Shown piece after piece: positions 10,189 through 21,129 of a DNA stretch of 64,000 nt. The position numbers were made by a program, and so were the translations under genes. The DNA comes from Dryococelus australis (Eukaryota > Arthropoda > Insecta > Phasmatodea > Phasmatidae), in assembly GCA_029891345.1 (NCBI GenBank), contig CM057009.1, positions 233,235,178 to 233,299,177 of the forward strand, read 5' to 3'. How positions within the stretch are numbered: the first letter of the stretch is position 1; every line of letters starts with the position of its first letter. The notes under the pieces are model-generated. The model was not told where the DNA came from. It saw only the letters and a list, made by a program, of their open reading frames with translations, and did not search any database.

Positions 10189-12560
10189 ATGAATAAGATG
10201 TATTTTTTCAGTGGTTTTTTCGATAAACTTCTTCAATATATTTTAAGTAAAAAATTACACTTTTTGGTGATTGTAGTTTATATTATAGTAATAATTTGTT
10301 TGTTCTTGCAACTTGAAAGTGCTTTGCCTTCAGTCTTTGCAAAGTTCAAACGACATTGTTCAAATTTCAGATTACTGGTTTTCGATATATTGAAATTTGA
10401 AAATTAAAATAATGAATGTTCAAGTGATAATTTGATCTAATGCGATTCTAAATCACTCACCGCTTGTTTAAACTCAAAAGACCATAGATCCATGTGCCAT
10501 CATTTTTATACTGATGTCACTTTAATAGATCTCAAAACCAGTTTTATTAAAATAATTCCCTGAATCAAAGAGCCAGGTAAGGGATATAGCATGTACTTGG
10601 AAGATAGAGGCCGACGAACTTGCATGGCCAAGAATGGCGGACAATAGATGCATACCTAGGATGGTAATGATAAGTACTTTTGGATTTTAGGTTGTCAATA
10701 TCCGAAAATTTTAATTTCTGCACATTTGTACGCCAATTGCACAATATTTTCAGGTTGTCCATTCAATTGAAAGACTACAAACGCCAACGATCCGACACAA
10801 TGAAATTCGTTTGAGGGAATTACCTGCAAATGTGATTCCTGCACCAGTTGATATCCTTTGGTAATGACGGACCTTTATGCACAATACCAACATATTTCGA
10901 GGCTACACATGATGATTTAATTGATTTCGTACCAATCAGATTTGATTATTTAGGTGCAAAATTCAAATCCCTATCCATAGACATTCGACAACAAAAATTA
11001 CCAGATCCTTGCAAAATTGATGATTGTCTGGCGAAAGGATTCTTAGCAATAAGGTTGGATCGCGAAACTGGAAAGGCATTGTTGAATGTTACTTGTACAA
11101 TTAATGTTACATCCCCATCACTTTTGAGCATGATTACCTTCTCAAAAATAATGGTTGATTACAGAATGGATTCGTTAAAGTTTCAGATTCACAATCTTCT
11201 TTATTGGTTAGCGAAACACATACCATCCAAAATAATTTATCATACATACCTTTAATTTGTTATGCTTTCAAAGTTGAAGAGATAAACAGACTAATAGATT
11301 TAGAGTTTTTAAGAATTCCTAGTTATCCTTTTGTCACTTAAACAAGATCCTTATTGTTCCTGGTATTTTTCTACCATGCTCCTACAGAAGACCCCAATTA
11401 TCCACCCATCGATGAATCGCCTGAAATTGTGGATGTAAGACCTATATTCGTGCGCTACGAATTCGATAATTTAGTCAATACCACTGTACCCAATATTTAG
11501 AGATCCCATTTTACATTTTGTGGCATATGGCCATTTAGAACCAAAAAAATTCCTACATGAGGTGAAATTATTTATATGCTAAATTCTCGAGATCTCGATT
11601 ATCTATATTGGAAAAATTTATCTCAATATTACCACGAAAATTGCATTGAACAAGTTGACGAAGAACATCTCAACAAATGTGATTTCAAAACATATTTCAT
11701 AACCCCGATGTTGACATGTCCCAATGGAAACAATCATCTAACATCACAAATGCTCATCCAAAAAATACAGGAGTATTTATTCATGACATGGCTAAAAATA
11801 TCGCCTACCCGATATCTTTGAATGAGAATCTCGTTAACAAGACTCGTGCATTAGTTCCTAAATACTCTCTCGAAACATTTCAGTTCAGATACACTCCCGA
11901 TGTATATCTTAATTGCGACGTTGTCTATGATGATATAGTAAAGCTCGATGAAGGATTTTTCCAGGATATCAATGGACAATGTGAATTATAGGCTTTGACT
12001 GAAAAATCTCAATTCAATCCTTATGAAATATTATCCCACAACAAAGTCAAATACCACACGAATTTTCGTTTTTAATAAGCCAACCATTCTAGTCATGAAC
12101 ATTGAAAATTCGCTCCTGTATGTACTTTCTACTTGAAAAAAATACGCCATTGATAACTCTGGTTAATTTTAAAAACGATAACTGGGACTATGTTTTACCG
12201 AAACGTTCTCTAAAGTTCCACCAACTCATGAAAGTACAAAAAATTTTACAGAATCACATTTTATTTCAAAATTGGAAAAAACAAAAAACACTCGCATTAA
12301 TTTTCTCACAATTCTTGCCTGCATATTCAAAAAACGAAATCAATAAAACTCTCATGTTGTCAGCATCTCAAGACCACCTTTACGTAAACCAAATATACAC
12401 CTTGAATCCCTTGATTAATTCGTTGACGAAACATATTGGAAGGAAAAATTAACTAGAAGGCAAATACAACTATAGACTATTTGCAACAAATATGTCTACT
12501 CGAAGTGGTTTGGATATCCTAATGCCTTACATTCGAGAACTCGATGCGGAAACAAACTGA
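10189..12560 (+). pseudogene. large viral protein with N-terminal membrane anchor, heavily broken
   Basis: Starts at ATG 10189 (MNKMYFFSGF). The first 80 residues include a single strong transmembrane segment (LHFLVIVVYIIVIICLFLQL). After a damaged stretch, open blocks follow in shifting frames: about 10690-10860, 10848-11255, 11380-11560, 11576-11990, 12102-12540. The ectodomain has scattered cysteines (PLCTIP, PDPCKIDDCLAKG, NVTC, LTCPNG, LNCD). Total length would be near 790 residues. One anchor plus a long Cys-containing ectodomain is the architecture of PIF-1 or PIF-8/VP91 in Naldaviricetes, but I cannot confirm either by motif. The blocks may also belong to two genes. At least five frame changes show it is dead. 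Confidence 0.45.
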
Positions 12561-12639
12561 AAGTTGAAGCGAAAATTTTATTTCAATCAGTTTGTATACG
12601 TGGTAAATGATTGCTTTTAAATTTTTTTTAAGATATTTA

Positions 12640-13335
12640 TTTTTGTTCATTTGTAGAGAAAAGGAATTCTACCAAAGTAGAGTCTGATTTGCAAAGATTG
12701 TTTCTGGTAGAAATTGAAAACAATGAAGGTGACGATCGCAAACTATCATCCACCGCCATAGAGTTTTTATCCGATTTATGAAATGCGAATAGTTTTGGCA
12801 GTATTTTGCATATCCGAAACATAAACCAAGAGTGACATTAATGCCGCCGTTTAGAGCGATCGATACCCGAGGTTGGTTTGCGACTTATATATCGAATATC
12901 GCACCGATTGAAAATTAATTGGTTTATTCGCAAAAAATGAAAAAAATTGAAAACTTTGTTTATCATACGCTTTTCTCACTATCGTGTTACTTGAGTAAAT
13001 GCCATCCTTATTTTCTAAGCATTCAATGTCCTTTTGCTGACATTCACTTGTCGGAAGTCGAACAATCGGTGATGACAAAGGGATATATTCCCGATATATT
13101 TCTTTACGAAGGTGTTTTGTTAATGTAAAAATAGGTGACGAACACAAAAGAAAATGGAACTTTGGTTATGTTTGTAACACTGATGCATATATCGTTCTGT
13201 TTCGGGCAGAACCCTTCAAAACCCAAATTAGAAGATTCGTTTACTCCATCGTTTTTAATTCAAGCCAAAGTGCTAAAGAAAAAACTACAATGGTAAAGGT
13301 GGTGGTGGTAGTGGTGATGACAAAAGAATATTATG
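12640..13335 (+). pseudogene. viral hypothetical protein, broken
   Basis: Plus-strand remnants in alternating frames: 12650-12840 (a polar, acidic segment with VEIENNEGDD), 12919-13128 (containing SIQCPFADIHLSEVEQSV), and about 13128-13330 (KRKWNFGYVCNTDAYIVLF). They follow on the same strand after the membrane-anchored gene and before the gene at 13355. A competing minus-strand frame covers 12851-13147 but has a less protein-like composition. No homology recognised. Confidence 0.35.
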
Positions 13336-13354
13336 TATTAATAAAAAAACTTTA

Positions 13355-13807
13355 TTGGAGCCAAGAGTGGGTTTCGTGTTTACAAATGTGAATTTATGGT
13401 TTTACCATCACGATGATATAGAAAATGATGTGGAAAATGCTCTCGAACATACCATTAGCTCGCCCATAAAGTTGTTGAAAAATCATTGCGATGTGAAACA
13501 ATATTTAAATAAAATATTAAATATCGAAGTGGTAAAAATACAAGTTTTATATCGCACGAAACTACGCAATCGGATAGTCACATCGACATTGTCTTGTTTC
13601 CCAATTAAAATAGATATGCTGATTGGCCAAGACTTAAAATCAGAAGACAAACTAATTGTTGTTGGTTTTATATTATATTTACCAATCCTGGTTGAATCCT
13701 CTCATTTCAGCACTAGTTCATTTGTGATCATAGTAGGTAAAAAAAATACAAACTTTTTAAATTATTTTTATTATAATCATATTTTTTTACATAAGATTCA
13801 CAAATGA
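13355..13807 (+). pseudogene. viral hypothetical protein
   Basis: A continuous plus-strand frame of 150 codons. The first codon is TTG, so the authentic start is probably lost or in the preceding remnant (the upstream Lys-rich part of the frame is open for a short distance). Composition is mixed with an acidic HHDDIENDVENALEH segment near residue 20 and a hydrophobic stretch near residue 100 (LIVVGFILYLPILV) that could be a membrane span or a core strand. The last 25 residues are low-complexity Asn/Tyr/His and may be read-through. No family recognised. Confidence 0.4.
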
Positions 13808-13964
13808 ATTCCAAAAATCTGAGAGCAAGTGCACATCATGACGGAATTAATGTTATAATCTTCAGTACATGTGGGTTTTTTTAATACTGTCCCGGTAATA
13901 GTTCCTGGGCTGAATCGTAACGAGCCTTGAATATATAAGAGTGTTCAATTTCTTCCTTTTCTTC

Positions 13965-14219
13965 TTATGGTGTAAATTGGACATCATTTTTCGAAAGGGG
14001 ATAATGCCAATTTATTTTGCGATCAAAAACAAAGAGTTTGATGGTGTTGCAATTTTTTTTTACACTATATTTACGATCCAAGGTGCAATTTCCGCGCAGT
14101 TCTTCCATCTCGTTTCCACTACCATCATCGAAGACGTAGAACCAATGGAAGTTAAAATCTTCATCCACATATCCATCTACTTTGTCGTGAACACAGTTAT
14201 TTATCGGTATACCCTTCAT
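13965..14219 (-). CDS. small viral hypothetical protein
   Basis: Intact minus-strand frame of 84 codons from a true ATG at 14217-14219 (MKGIPINNCVHDK) to a stop at 13965. It is acidic in the first half (DGYVDEDFNFHWFYVFDDG) and has three cysteines. The opposite strand has a longer frame of 102 codons, but its translation is dominated by Phe and Ile with low-complexity ends, as expected of a shadow. Flanked by AT-rich spacers on both sides. No homolog recognised; real coding status is uncertain. Confidence 0.35.
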   Translation of the reverse strand: MKGIPINNCVHDKVDGYVDEDFNFHWFYVFDDGSGNEMEELRGNCTLDRKYSVKKNCNTIKLFVFDRKINWHYPLSKNDVQFTP

Positions 14220-14416
14220 CTCTTGAAAATAAAACGAAAAAATTACTAGATAAATTATTTCTTTTATTTTACTCTTGAAAAAAAAACATGAAATAAAATA
14301 ATTCTCTCTCTATAAATACAACACCTCCCTTTTAAAATATTTCAGTTCTTCTACAACCATGCACGGGGAATTCTTTTGCCATTACTTGAATCAGTTCAAA
14401 CGACTGTGTAGAATAT

Positions 14417-15122
14417 TTGGCTCTTAAACATAATGTGACTTTTCAGCCCTGTCACAAAAATAAAATTCTCAAATGCAAACTGATTGGCATCTGTGGTATT
14501 CTATCGTTTTCTCGTTTCAATCATGTTTATTTGAACTTGTGCCACTATTATAACTTGAACTATACGACTTGTATAACCATAGAGGATTGTCATATCTGCA
14601 ATATATATTTCCTGTGATGCTGGGATCTGATTTGGATTTGAGATTACTCCATCATTTTCGCGGTTATTGCGATGGCATCGAAATGACATCATCACCCTCG
14701 TCATCATCTTCATCGCCACCATTGTTGTGCGAATGTGTGATGGAATATTGTATGGCGAATGATTCTAAAAAGGAGAGATTAAATGTGGTCGTTTGTGATG
14801 GGTTCCCTATATATTGACGAATAATGACGAATTACCACACATTCGAGTGAATCGAACACACCGTCGTCGCTTTTGCATCGACAAATACAGTTACACCCAA
14901 AAAAGTAAAGGACATTGTTTCGAACCGATTTTGCCCGTGGGTAAAGAACCATATGAGTTTGTTCACTGTAATCCTGAAGGTGAAAACTTAGAAAACGGTC
15001 TTGATTTGTGTTTTTACACTCTTTTGAAGTGGTTGATAAATACATTGTCTACGATCATCAACTCTTCGGGTACCAATTTTTCTTCCATATCCTGCCCTTT
15101 GATAGTTTCTCCAATAAACTAA
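14417..15122 (+). pseudogene. cysteine-rich viral protein remnant
   Basis: Three plus-strand frames in sequence (14417-14617, 14569-14817, 14814-15122) read as one Cys-rich protein with two frame breaks. Cysteines occur in short spacings: TTCITIEDCHICN, CECVMEYCMAND, NVVVCDG, RRRFCIDKY, GHCFEP, FVHCNPEG. Between them is a Ser/Pro run coded by a TCA/TCC repeat (about 14690-14725). Dense cysteines indicate a secreted or envelope ectodomain; PIF-2 and PIF-3 of Naldaviricetes are Cys-rich, so a per os infectivity factor is possible, but the pattern is not specific enough to name one. Minus-strand frames over the same region lack this regularity and were treated as shadows. Confidence 0.4.
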
Positions 15123-15232
15123 TTTTGTCCCCATCAATATTGTTCATTTGGTTGGTCTTGTATGCATTCGACAATAATGAATAACAGGCAAAAAAGATTG
15201 TTGCGACTTGCAATTGGTGCAAACTCGTTTCC

Positions 15233-16945
15233 ATGACGAATACGTACAAAAAGAAAAAAAGAACAAATATTTCAAACTTGAACCATGAACTGTTGACTCC
15301 TCAGATCGGCAATCGAGATTTCTTTGTGCTCGTCGTCAGACCTGTACCGAAGAACATTGACACATTCACAATACCCACAGATTATTTGGGATTTTTGTGT
15401 CTTTTCGAAAAAAATGTTGCCATCAATTCGTTCAATCGTGTTTACTCCCTAGTCTCAGACGTGAACCTGGCCATGAGCACCGATTCGTGCAGGATCGACA
15501 AACTGATTTGCAAACTAATTGCTAAAGGGTACTGGTTGCTGCTGGACAAACACGATATCACTGATATGAAAAACAATACTTTTGCCGGTCACTTGTGCAA
15601 ATTCAATTAGATATTTCCCTTCAATTAAAAGATGAATCCAAAAAGTGAAAGTGAATAAACTACGCTCAAAGATTCGATGATGGTTTGGTTTCATCGAGGT
15701 GCATGTGTTTGAAGAAATATTCAACTTGAATAATTTCCAAGGTATGCTGTTCAAGACATTTATGGACGAGGTGACGGGAAGAATATGCACCAAATCCACA
15801 TTCGAATTGACCATGGAAGGCGATTCGGAGCGTGTTTTGAATCTGGATAATTTTTTGGGACCGCACATCACAGAGCAAATACGATCCACATTCAAATATG
15901 GGAAAATGGCCAAGCTGTTCACCACAATAAACTACGTGAAGACAAAACTAAACACAAAACCTCTTGTTCGTTTTTTCGAGCTCGGTATAGAACACGTGGG
16001 TGTTTACCTGGACATTGCAGAATGGGAATCACGGGACGGCAAACGCGATCATTTAGAGGTGGAGGGTGACGACGCGAGGTTCCTGAAATTAAAAATAGTC
16101 TTTACCAATCATCCGCTACTCACTGAAGATGGGTATGTTCAACGCCAAAAAAGACATTCCGACCAAACACTGTCGTCGTTTCCAGATGATTTTCAACCAC
16201 GATTCCAAAACCAGATTTCGCATTCGCTTGAGTAAGGACTCGGTGCCCGTATTTCTACCATTTAATAAATCCGAGACGGTCTTTGTTCAAATGCACGTGT
16301 ATTGTGGCGAAGTTCATTTGACCGAGACACTAGAATATTTCAATAACCCACACTTTAACGTAAGTGTGTTGACAAACATGTACAGAATATTGTTGGTGGT
16401 TGACGACGACGACATTCTATCTCCATATACGAAAATCGAACGAGTAAAGACGAACGTGTGTTTCGTGCACAATAATAGTTCCATCTTCGAGGTTGTTGTA
16501 GATTCCCGGCATCGATTCTATGATGGTTTAAAATTGATCAATACCTCATCACAAAAGGGAATAGCTCGGCCCATGCCCATGAAATATGATTATATCGATT
16601 GCATGGCTTCGATCTACTCGGTTATCGGTCTATCGCCACTGATGCAGTTGAAAGAAATGAGTATTATCGAGAAAAAAATTCCCAACACATATATTTTACA
16701 GTAAATCGTTGACGACGGTGTTGAAAAACATTGCATCTGATTGTAAGAGCATCGGTTTTATGAAATTCGACAATTTGTCGATAAACAACTTGCAAATGAA
16801 TGGTTGTAATGCGGCCATTTACAATATTCTCCAGCGCACCCTATTCGTCAACAGAATGGTACAAGTGTTTGCCGAATGCAAACAAGCAACTCCTTCAACT
16901 GTTTGTAATGTTGAAAAAGAACGTGAAATTTACCACTTAAAATGA
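15233..16945 (+). pseudogene. large viral structural-type protein, frameshifted
   Basis: Four well-formed plus-strand blocks cover 1.7 kb: 15233-15610 (ATG start, MTNTYKKKKR, basic N-terminus), 15699-16140, 16129-16704 and 16709-16945. Junctions at about 15615-15690, 16130 and 16705 need frame changes; the rest has no stops. Joined length is about 560 residues. Composition is globular and mixed, without membrane segments, with acidic VDDDDILSPY and a final Cys-containing domain (NLQMNGCNAAIYN). This is one of the best preserved readings in the viral half, which suggests a long conserved structural or enzymatic protein. I could not match it to a named core gene. Confidence 0.55.
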
Positions 16946-17139
16946 TATTTCTGGTAATGTCAAGTTTGATTTATATGAAAAAAAGATTGGGCTTGTGCCA
17001 ATATGAAAAAATTAAAAGAGTTCATTTCATTTTCAAAATTGTAATTTTAAAAATGTATATAATGTGTTTTTTTTTTATTTGTTTTTACGGAATTATAAGA
17101 GTGTTGGGATCATTTCGGAACATTGGTTTATTTTTCTTT
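16946..17139. other. AT-rich spacer
   Basis: No supportable gene; T-rich stretch around 17066-17076. Confidence 0.4.
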
Positions 17140-17800
17140 CACGAGTGGTATTTTGAGCTCCTCCACCCCCATGTAGTTCAAACGCAAACCATCAATATTT
17201 TGATGGAGTAGTTTGGCATTGATGGCAGCCTGAGCGTCTTTTGGATACTGATTAACAACTCGACATTTTCCATATTGCGAAAATCACGCCTGAGGCCAAA
17301 GCTCTTAAAATAAAGCAAATTTGAGTTGAAAATTTCGATGTTTGCCATGTATCAAAGCGCATTGACATTGATATCGCATGAGGAGAGGTATCTTAGGATT
17401 GTTAAAATGTCAAATATGGGAAACTGTACCAAAGGAACCACATGTTGTATTTTTTTTTTGCCATCCTCCATAGCGACTTCTGTGTTTGGCAAAGAGGTTG
17501 TAATGTCATGGATCGATTTACTTTGTTTCGCCATGTCCATATCTAGATATTCCTGGTTGAAAAACATATTCATTTTCGATAAACACTATATCCAAAACAG
17601 AAGCTCGCGTTAATCCATGATCGATCACGTGTATTGGTTCTAGCGATGTTTTCGGGATATGTAGAATACTCAAATAAAGTGGCCAATCTCGACGAATCGA
17701 TAAATTTATGGTTGTTGTTGGAGAATAGATTCATGAGCTTTTAGCCGAGGTTTTCAATGGATGGGATATAAGGGATATTGGCCGACCGAAATGCTCATCT
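17140..17800 (-). pseudogene. viral hypothetical protein, broken
   Basis: Minus-strand blocks in two or three frames: an N-terminal part around 17580-17720 (contains RRDWPLYLSILHIPK), a middle 17352-17573 (contains AKQSKSIHDITTSLPNTEV), and a C-terminal part around 17142-17270 ending in VEELKIPLVKEK and a stop. The three blocks follow on without gaps, so one gene of about 210 residues is likely. The plus strand has frames of similar length at 17326-17613 but with less ordered composition. No homology recognised. Confidence 0.35.
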
Positions 17801-18164
17801 TTCAGATGGGGCTTAATCTCGCTTTGTTGTATTTTCTAAATAAATTATAATCGACGTTGCAGGCATCTGACTTGTGAGTCTCGCACAATCCACCAATCAA
17901 CAACTGTTCACTAACTGGTGTGTTTGCACTGCATCGTTCGTTGTTCAAGTAACAAATAGGCGTCAATTTCATATCGACGAAACTGTCACAACCGTTACTG
18001 AGGTTAAGTTTTTGATGAACGTAAATAAGTGGATAATATCGATTAATTTCATTTGATTGATTGTGATTAATGGTATTATTTGATTAATGTGTACTGATAT
18101 TCTAAAATATATTCGAACTGCCCTGAGCTTGAAGTTGACTCTGTGATTTCATTTTTGTTATTTA

Positions 18165-18165
18165 C

Positions 18166-18200
<35 letters not shown>
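18165..18200. repeat. (TA)n(CA)n microsatellite
   Basis: A TA dinucleotide run followed by ten CA units (18181-18200). It lies 30 bases before the first recognisable PIF-0 codons and may have replaced or disrupted the original 5' end of that gene. Such runs are typical of animal genomes and show host-type mutation inside the viral block. Confidence 0.9.
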
Positions 18201-18231
18201 TAAGATTTCCATTTTCACTGGACCAACAAAC

Positions 18232-20270
18232 TTGGATCATTCAACTGCTTTGAGAAATGTTTTTGAAAGACAAAAAATATTAACTTATAACAAATACTTG
18301 CTGCGAGTGCCGCAAATATTTTCTCATGTATACGTAGAAATTCGGCAAGATGTAGAGTTACAAAAGCAAACTTGGATTTTTTTGATTATTGCTATCAGGT
18401 GCATCTTAAAGGTGGAAAATGATTCTGCGATGCATCTCGATGCAATCTGCATTATCCACAGGGAAAAACATGCACACATCGAGATGTCCCCAAAATATTC
18501 AAGAGTGGTAATTCAGATGTGATTGCGTGCCAAGGAGCATGTTTTCCAACCAAAGATTCTGAATCGAAATATCACGGATCAAATAACTATTGGAGCAACC
18601 GCTGCGATGCATGTATGTTGGTTCATCAAGAAGCCTACCTGTTGGGAATAGATGTTTATTGGTGCGAAAAAGAAGGCACGATTATTCCGCACGTAAACAA
18701 AATAGGAACACGTTTCGATGTCGATTCTTCGCCGTATGTGAGAGATGGGTGATGAAACAATACACTTTCGTCTAAACTCGTATTATTGCGATAATTTTTC
18801 ATGTCTCTGGCGGGTGACAAATGCACAAACCATTAAGATAATAGAACTATAAGCTTTTTCATAGGAAATTTCTTATACATGATTATCAAATATACTTTCG
18901 TGGGATTGGCTCATGGAATCGATCAGTACGATGTAAAGAGACCACAAGTACCACCAACGGGATAAATGCCCGATTATGTCGCGGAATGGAATAACTTCGT
19001 CAATCACGAGGCGTTCTGCATAAATCCAGACATTAAACTCAGCGACATTGACATCACATAATAAACACCGAGACATTTATTTTGGACCACAGAGTATGGG
19101 GGATTGGGTAGGCTTGTGGAACCTTTGATAGTGACCCACGATGTCGAATACATAGTTTCTGATAAAGATACTCGGGTTCGAATAGGACTGCTAGCCGATT
19201 TGGTGCCATACCACTTGAAATATATAGATAACGGTAAAAGTCAAATCGACGAATATCAAATGCTCGGTTTAATGGATGGTTTTCCGACCAAATATCCCAT
19301 ATGGTTTATCCAATACAGAAGATATTTCCGACATAATTGCCGATATTATAACCTCTTGCATCCAAGGATTGGGTAGTAACGAGTTTCTACTGCAATTATT
19401 CGGTGAGGTCGGTCTGAATATGGTTCTCAAGACCCTAGTCATACACATCGGACCCACAATGATCGAAACGGGTGCAAAGATCTTGAATTGTCAGTTGGGA
19501 ATTTATTTATTCAGATCCTTGACGATAGAATTTGTTACGAGAGCTGTGATATAGACTGCTTTGAAAATGGTAGGATATGCCGTTAGAACATTTGCTGCAG
19601 TTTCTCTTTCTTGGGTACCCATACTTGATGTTGTATTGATCATAACTGCAGTCACCGATGTATTTATGACCATATTCGATCCATTCAACTTGCAAAACCT
19701 ACTAGGTCAAGATTACGTAGATGGTGTATCAAAGCTGGAATTGGAATTAAACAAAAGATTTGGGGTTTTCGAACGATGGAATATACGCCGATAATGTTCG
19801 TGATGATGTGGAAGAACGTGCACGAATGAGTTGTCGATTTAGCGAATCATGTTTCTGTCTAACCATTTTCTATCGATAATTATGCCGACACCGGTAAATT
19901 AGCGGCCTTTAAAAAAAAGATTTTATATTAAACCCACCTATTACGGGTATTCATCCTACTAAAGTAGTAAAAGATGACGATTTTAAAACTTGATTGCAAT
20001 TTCGTTTACAATACCTACTGGCCCTCAAAATCAACTCGAATGGATCTCATATCGATTGGAACAATATGTGCGGTAATGATGATGATACGATGTTGTCAAA
20101 TCAATTGAAAACCTTTTTGTGCACAAAATCCAGATCAAGTTTTGGACTTTGCGATCGATAGAGGATTGTATTTGCTGGGGGTTTCGATACTAATCTTGTG
20201 AATAACTGCATTTTTACCAATAAAACAATTCATTTGTTTATTGTATCAGTTATTTTATGGCGACTTTTAA
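18232..20270 (+). pseudogene. pif-0: per os infectivity factor 0 (PIF-0/P74), endogenous viral, broken
   Basis: PIF-0 is a virion envelope protein of Naldaviricetes, part of the entry complex needed for oral infection of midgut cells. The remnant keeps the family's domain order over about 680 codons, close to the usual length. N-terminal region 18232-18522 (LRVPQIFSHVYVEIR); Cys-rich block 18519-18752 (CQGACFPTKDS, NRCDACMLVHQEAY); central block 18885-19060 (GLAHGIDQYDVKRPQVPP, CINPDIKLSDIDI); C-terminal hydrophobic region 19276-19794 with LGSNEFLLQLFGEVGLNM and the hallmark IFDPFNLQNLLGQDY after a membrane segment; and a tail near 20010-20270 (LKINSNGSHIDWNNMC). At least five frame changes and several stops make it non-functional. 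The start codon is lost (first codons follow a microsatellite). This is the strongest evidence for the viral identity of the left half. Confidence 0.85.
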
Positions 20271-20283
20271 ATTTATAATAACT

Positions 20284-20623
20284 AAATGGAGACACTTTTT
20301 TAATTGGTAGTTGTTTTTCGTCATGCGTGGGTATACGTAACAAGTCATAGAGTTCATCAGGTGAGTACTTTGTGTGATGTAAGTGTTGATTCTTGGCTAA
20401 TTTGAAAATCTTGCGAACTGTGTTTACATTTTTTTTTAAAAGTTTTTTTCATACCTTTCTTGATGTAGGTAAAGAAATATCCATCTTCTTTTCATGATAA
20501 AACATTTTTCGTCAACCTATCGATGAAAAGGGCAATTGATTCATCGTCATTCTTATTTCCGACTTTGTTATAAGTCATTTCTTTCGACTCTGCAATAATG
20601 TTGTCATTTATTTTCGTAGCCAT
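20284..20623 (-). pseudogene. small viral hypothetical protein, frameshifted
   Basis: Starts at ATG 20621-20623 (MATKINDNIIAESKEM) and reads about 43 codons to a stop, then continues in the next frames to about 20284. The later part reads IFKLAKNQHLHH and DELYDLLRIPTHDEK. Polar, charged, no membrane segment; intact length about 110 residues. Runs convergent with PIF-0 and ends next to it. No family recognised. Confidence 0.4.
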
Positions 20624-20703
20624 ATGGAGTGCTTTGATGTATTTCTTTACTTACACCAACTATAAGTTTATAGCAACACTCTGAATACCACACTATATAT
20701 ACC

Positions 20704-20712
20704 GAGAGAGAG

Positions 20713-20759
<47 letters not shown>
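20704..20759. repeat. (GA)n microsatellite
   Basis: A nearly pure GA repeat of about 55 bases, followed by an A/T-rich stretch with AATA units. Host-type simple repeat between viral gene remnants. Confidence 0.95.
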
Positions 20760-20762
<3 letters not shown>

Positions 20763-20803
20763 TAAATAAAATAAATAAATATTTTTTTATTATTATAATT
20801 TTT

Positions 20804-21067
20804 TTAATAATTACTTACATAAATGAATGCAATATGTCCTAAAAATATAAATATGATTATGATTTTTACAATCGTTGTTATCTGCATTATTTGCATAAAA
20901 ACGATAGTCATGGGGGTCCACGTAATCATATATATTTTAAAAAATTTGTCAATCGAAGGAGTTGTTTTGTAAATTTTCGTTTCCCAATTGCAGCTTCTTT
21001 TTACGTTCGTCATTGGTGTTTCAAGTAGCAGTAGTTGCTTTAGTTTTCGAAACATTTGCATTTTCAA
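20804..21067 (-). pseudogene. small viral protein with C-terminal membrane anchor
   Basis: Minus-strand frame of 87 codons from ATG at 21065-21067 (MKMQMFRKLKQL). The last 30 residues are hydrophobic (TTIVKIIIIFIFLGHIAF), fitting a tail anchor. A second overlapping frame is also open for part of the way, so a frameshift cannot be excluded. Follows the large minus-strand gene ending near 21130. No homology recognised. Confidence 0.35.
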
Positions 21068-21129
21068 TCTAATTGTTGAAAAAAGTGTAACTTTATTCAG
21101 CAGCTGCTAATATCTCGGCAGCCTCAATG

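Noticed and set aside
18165-20759. Microsatellites considered as viral origin repeats (hr-like)
   Set aside because: Pure CA and GA runs are typical host simple repeats and lack palindromic unit structure.
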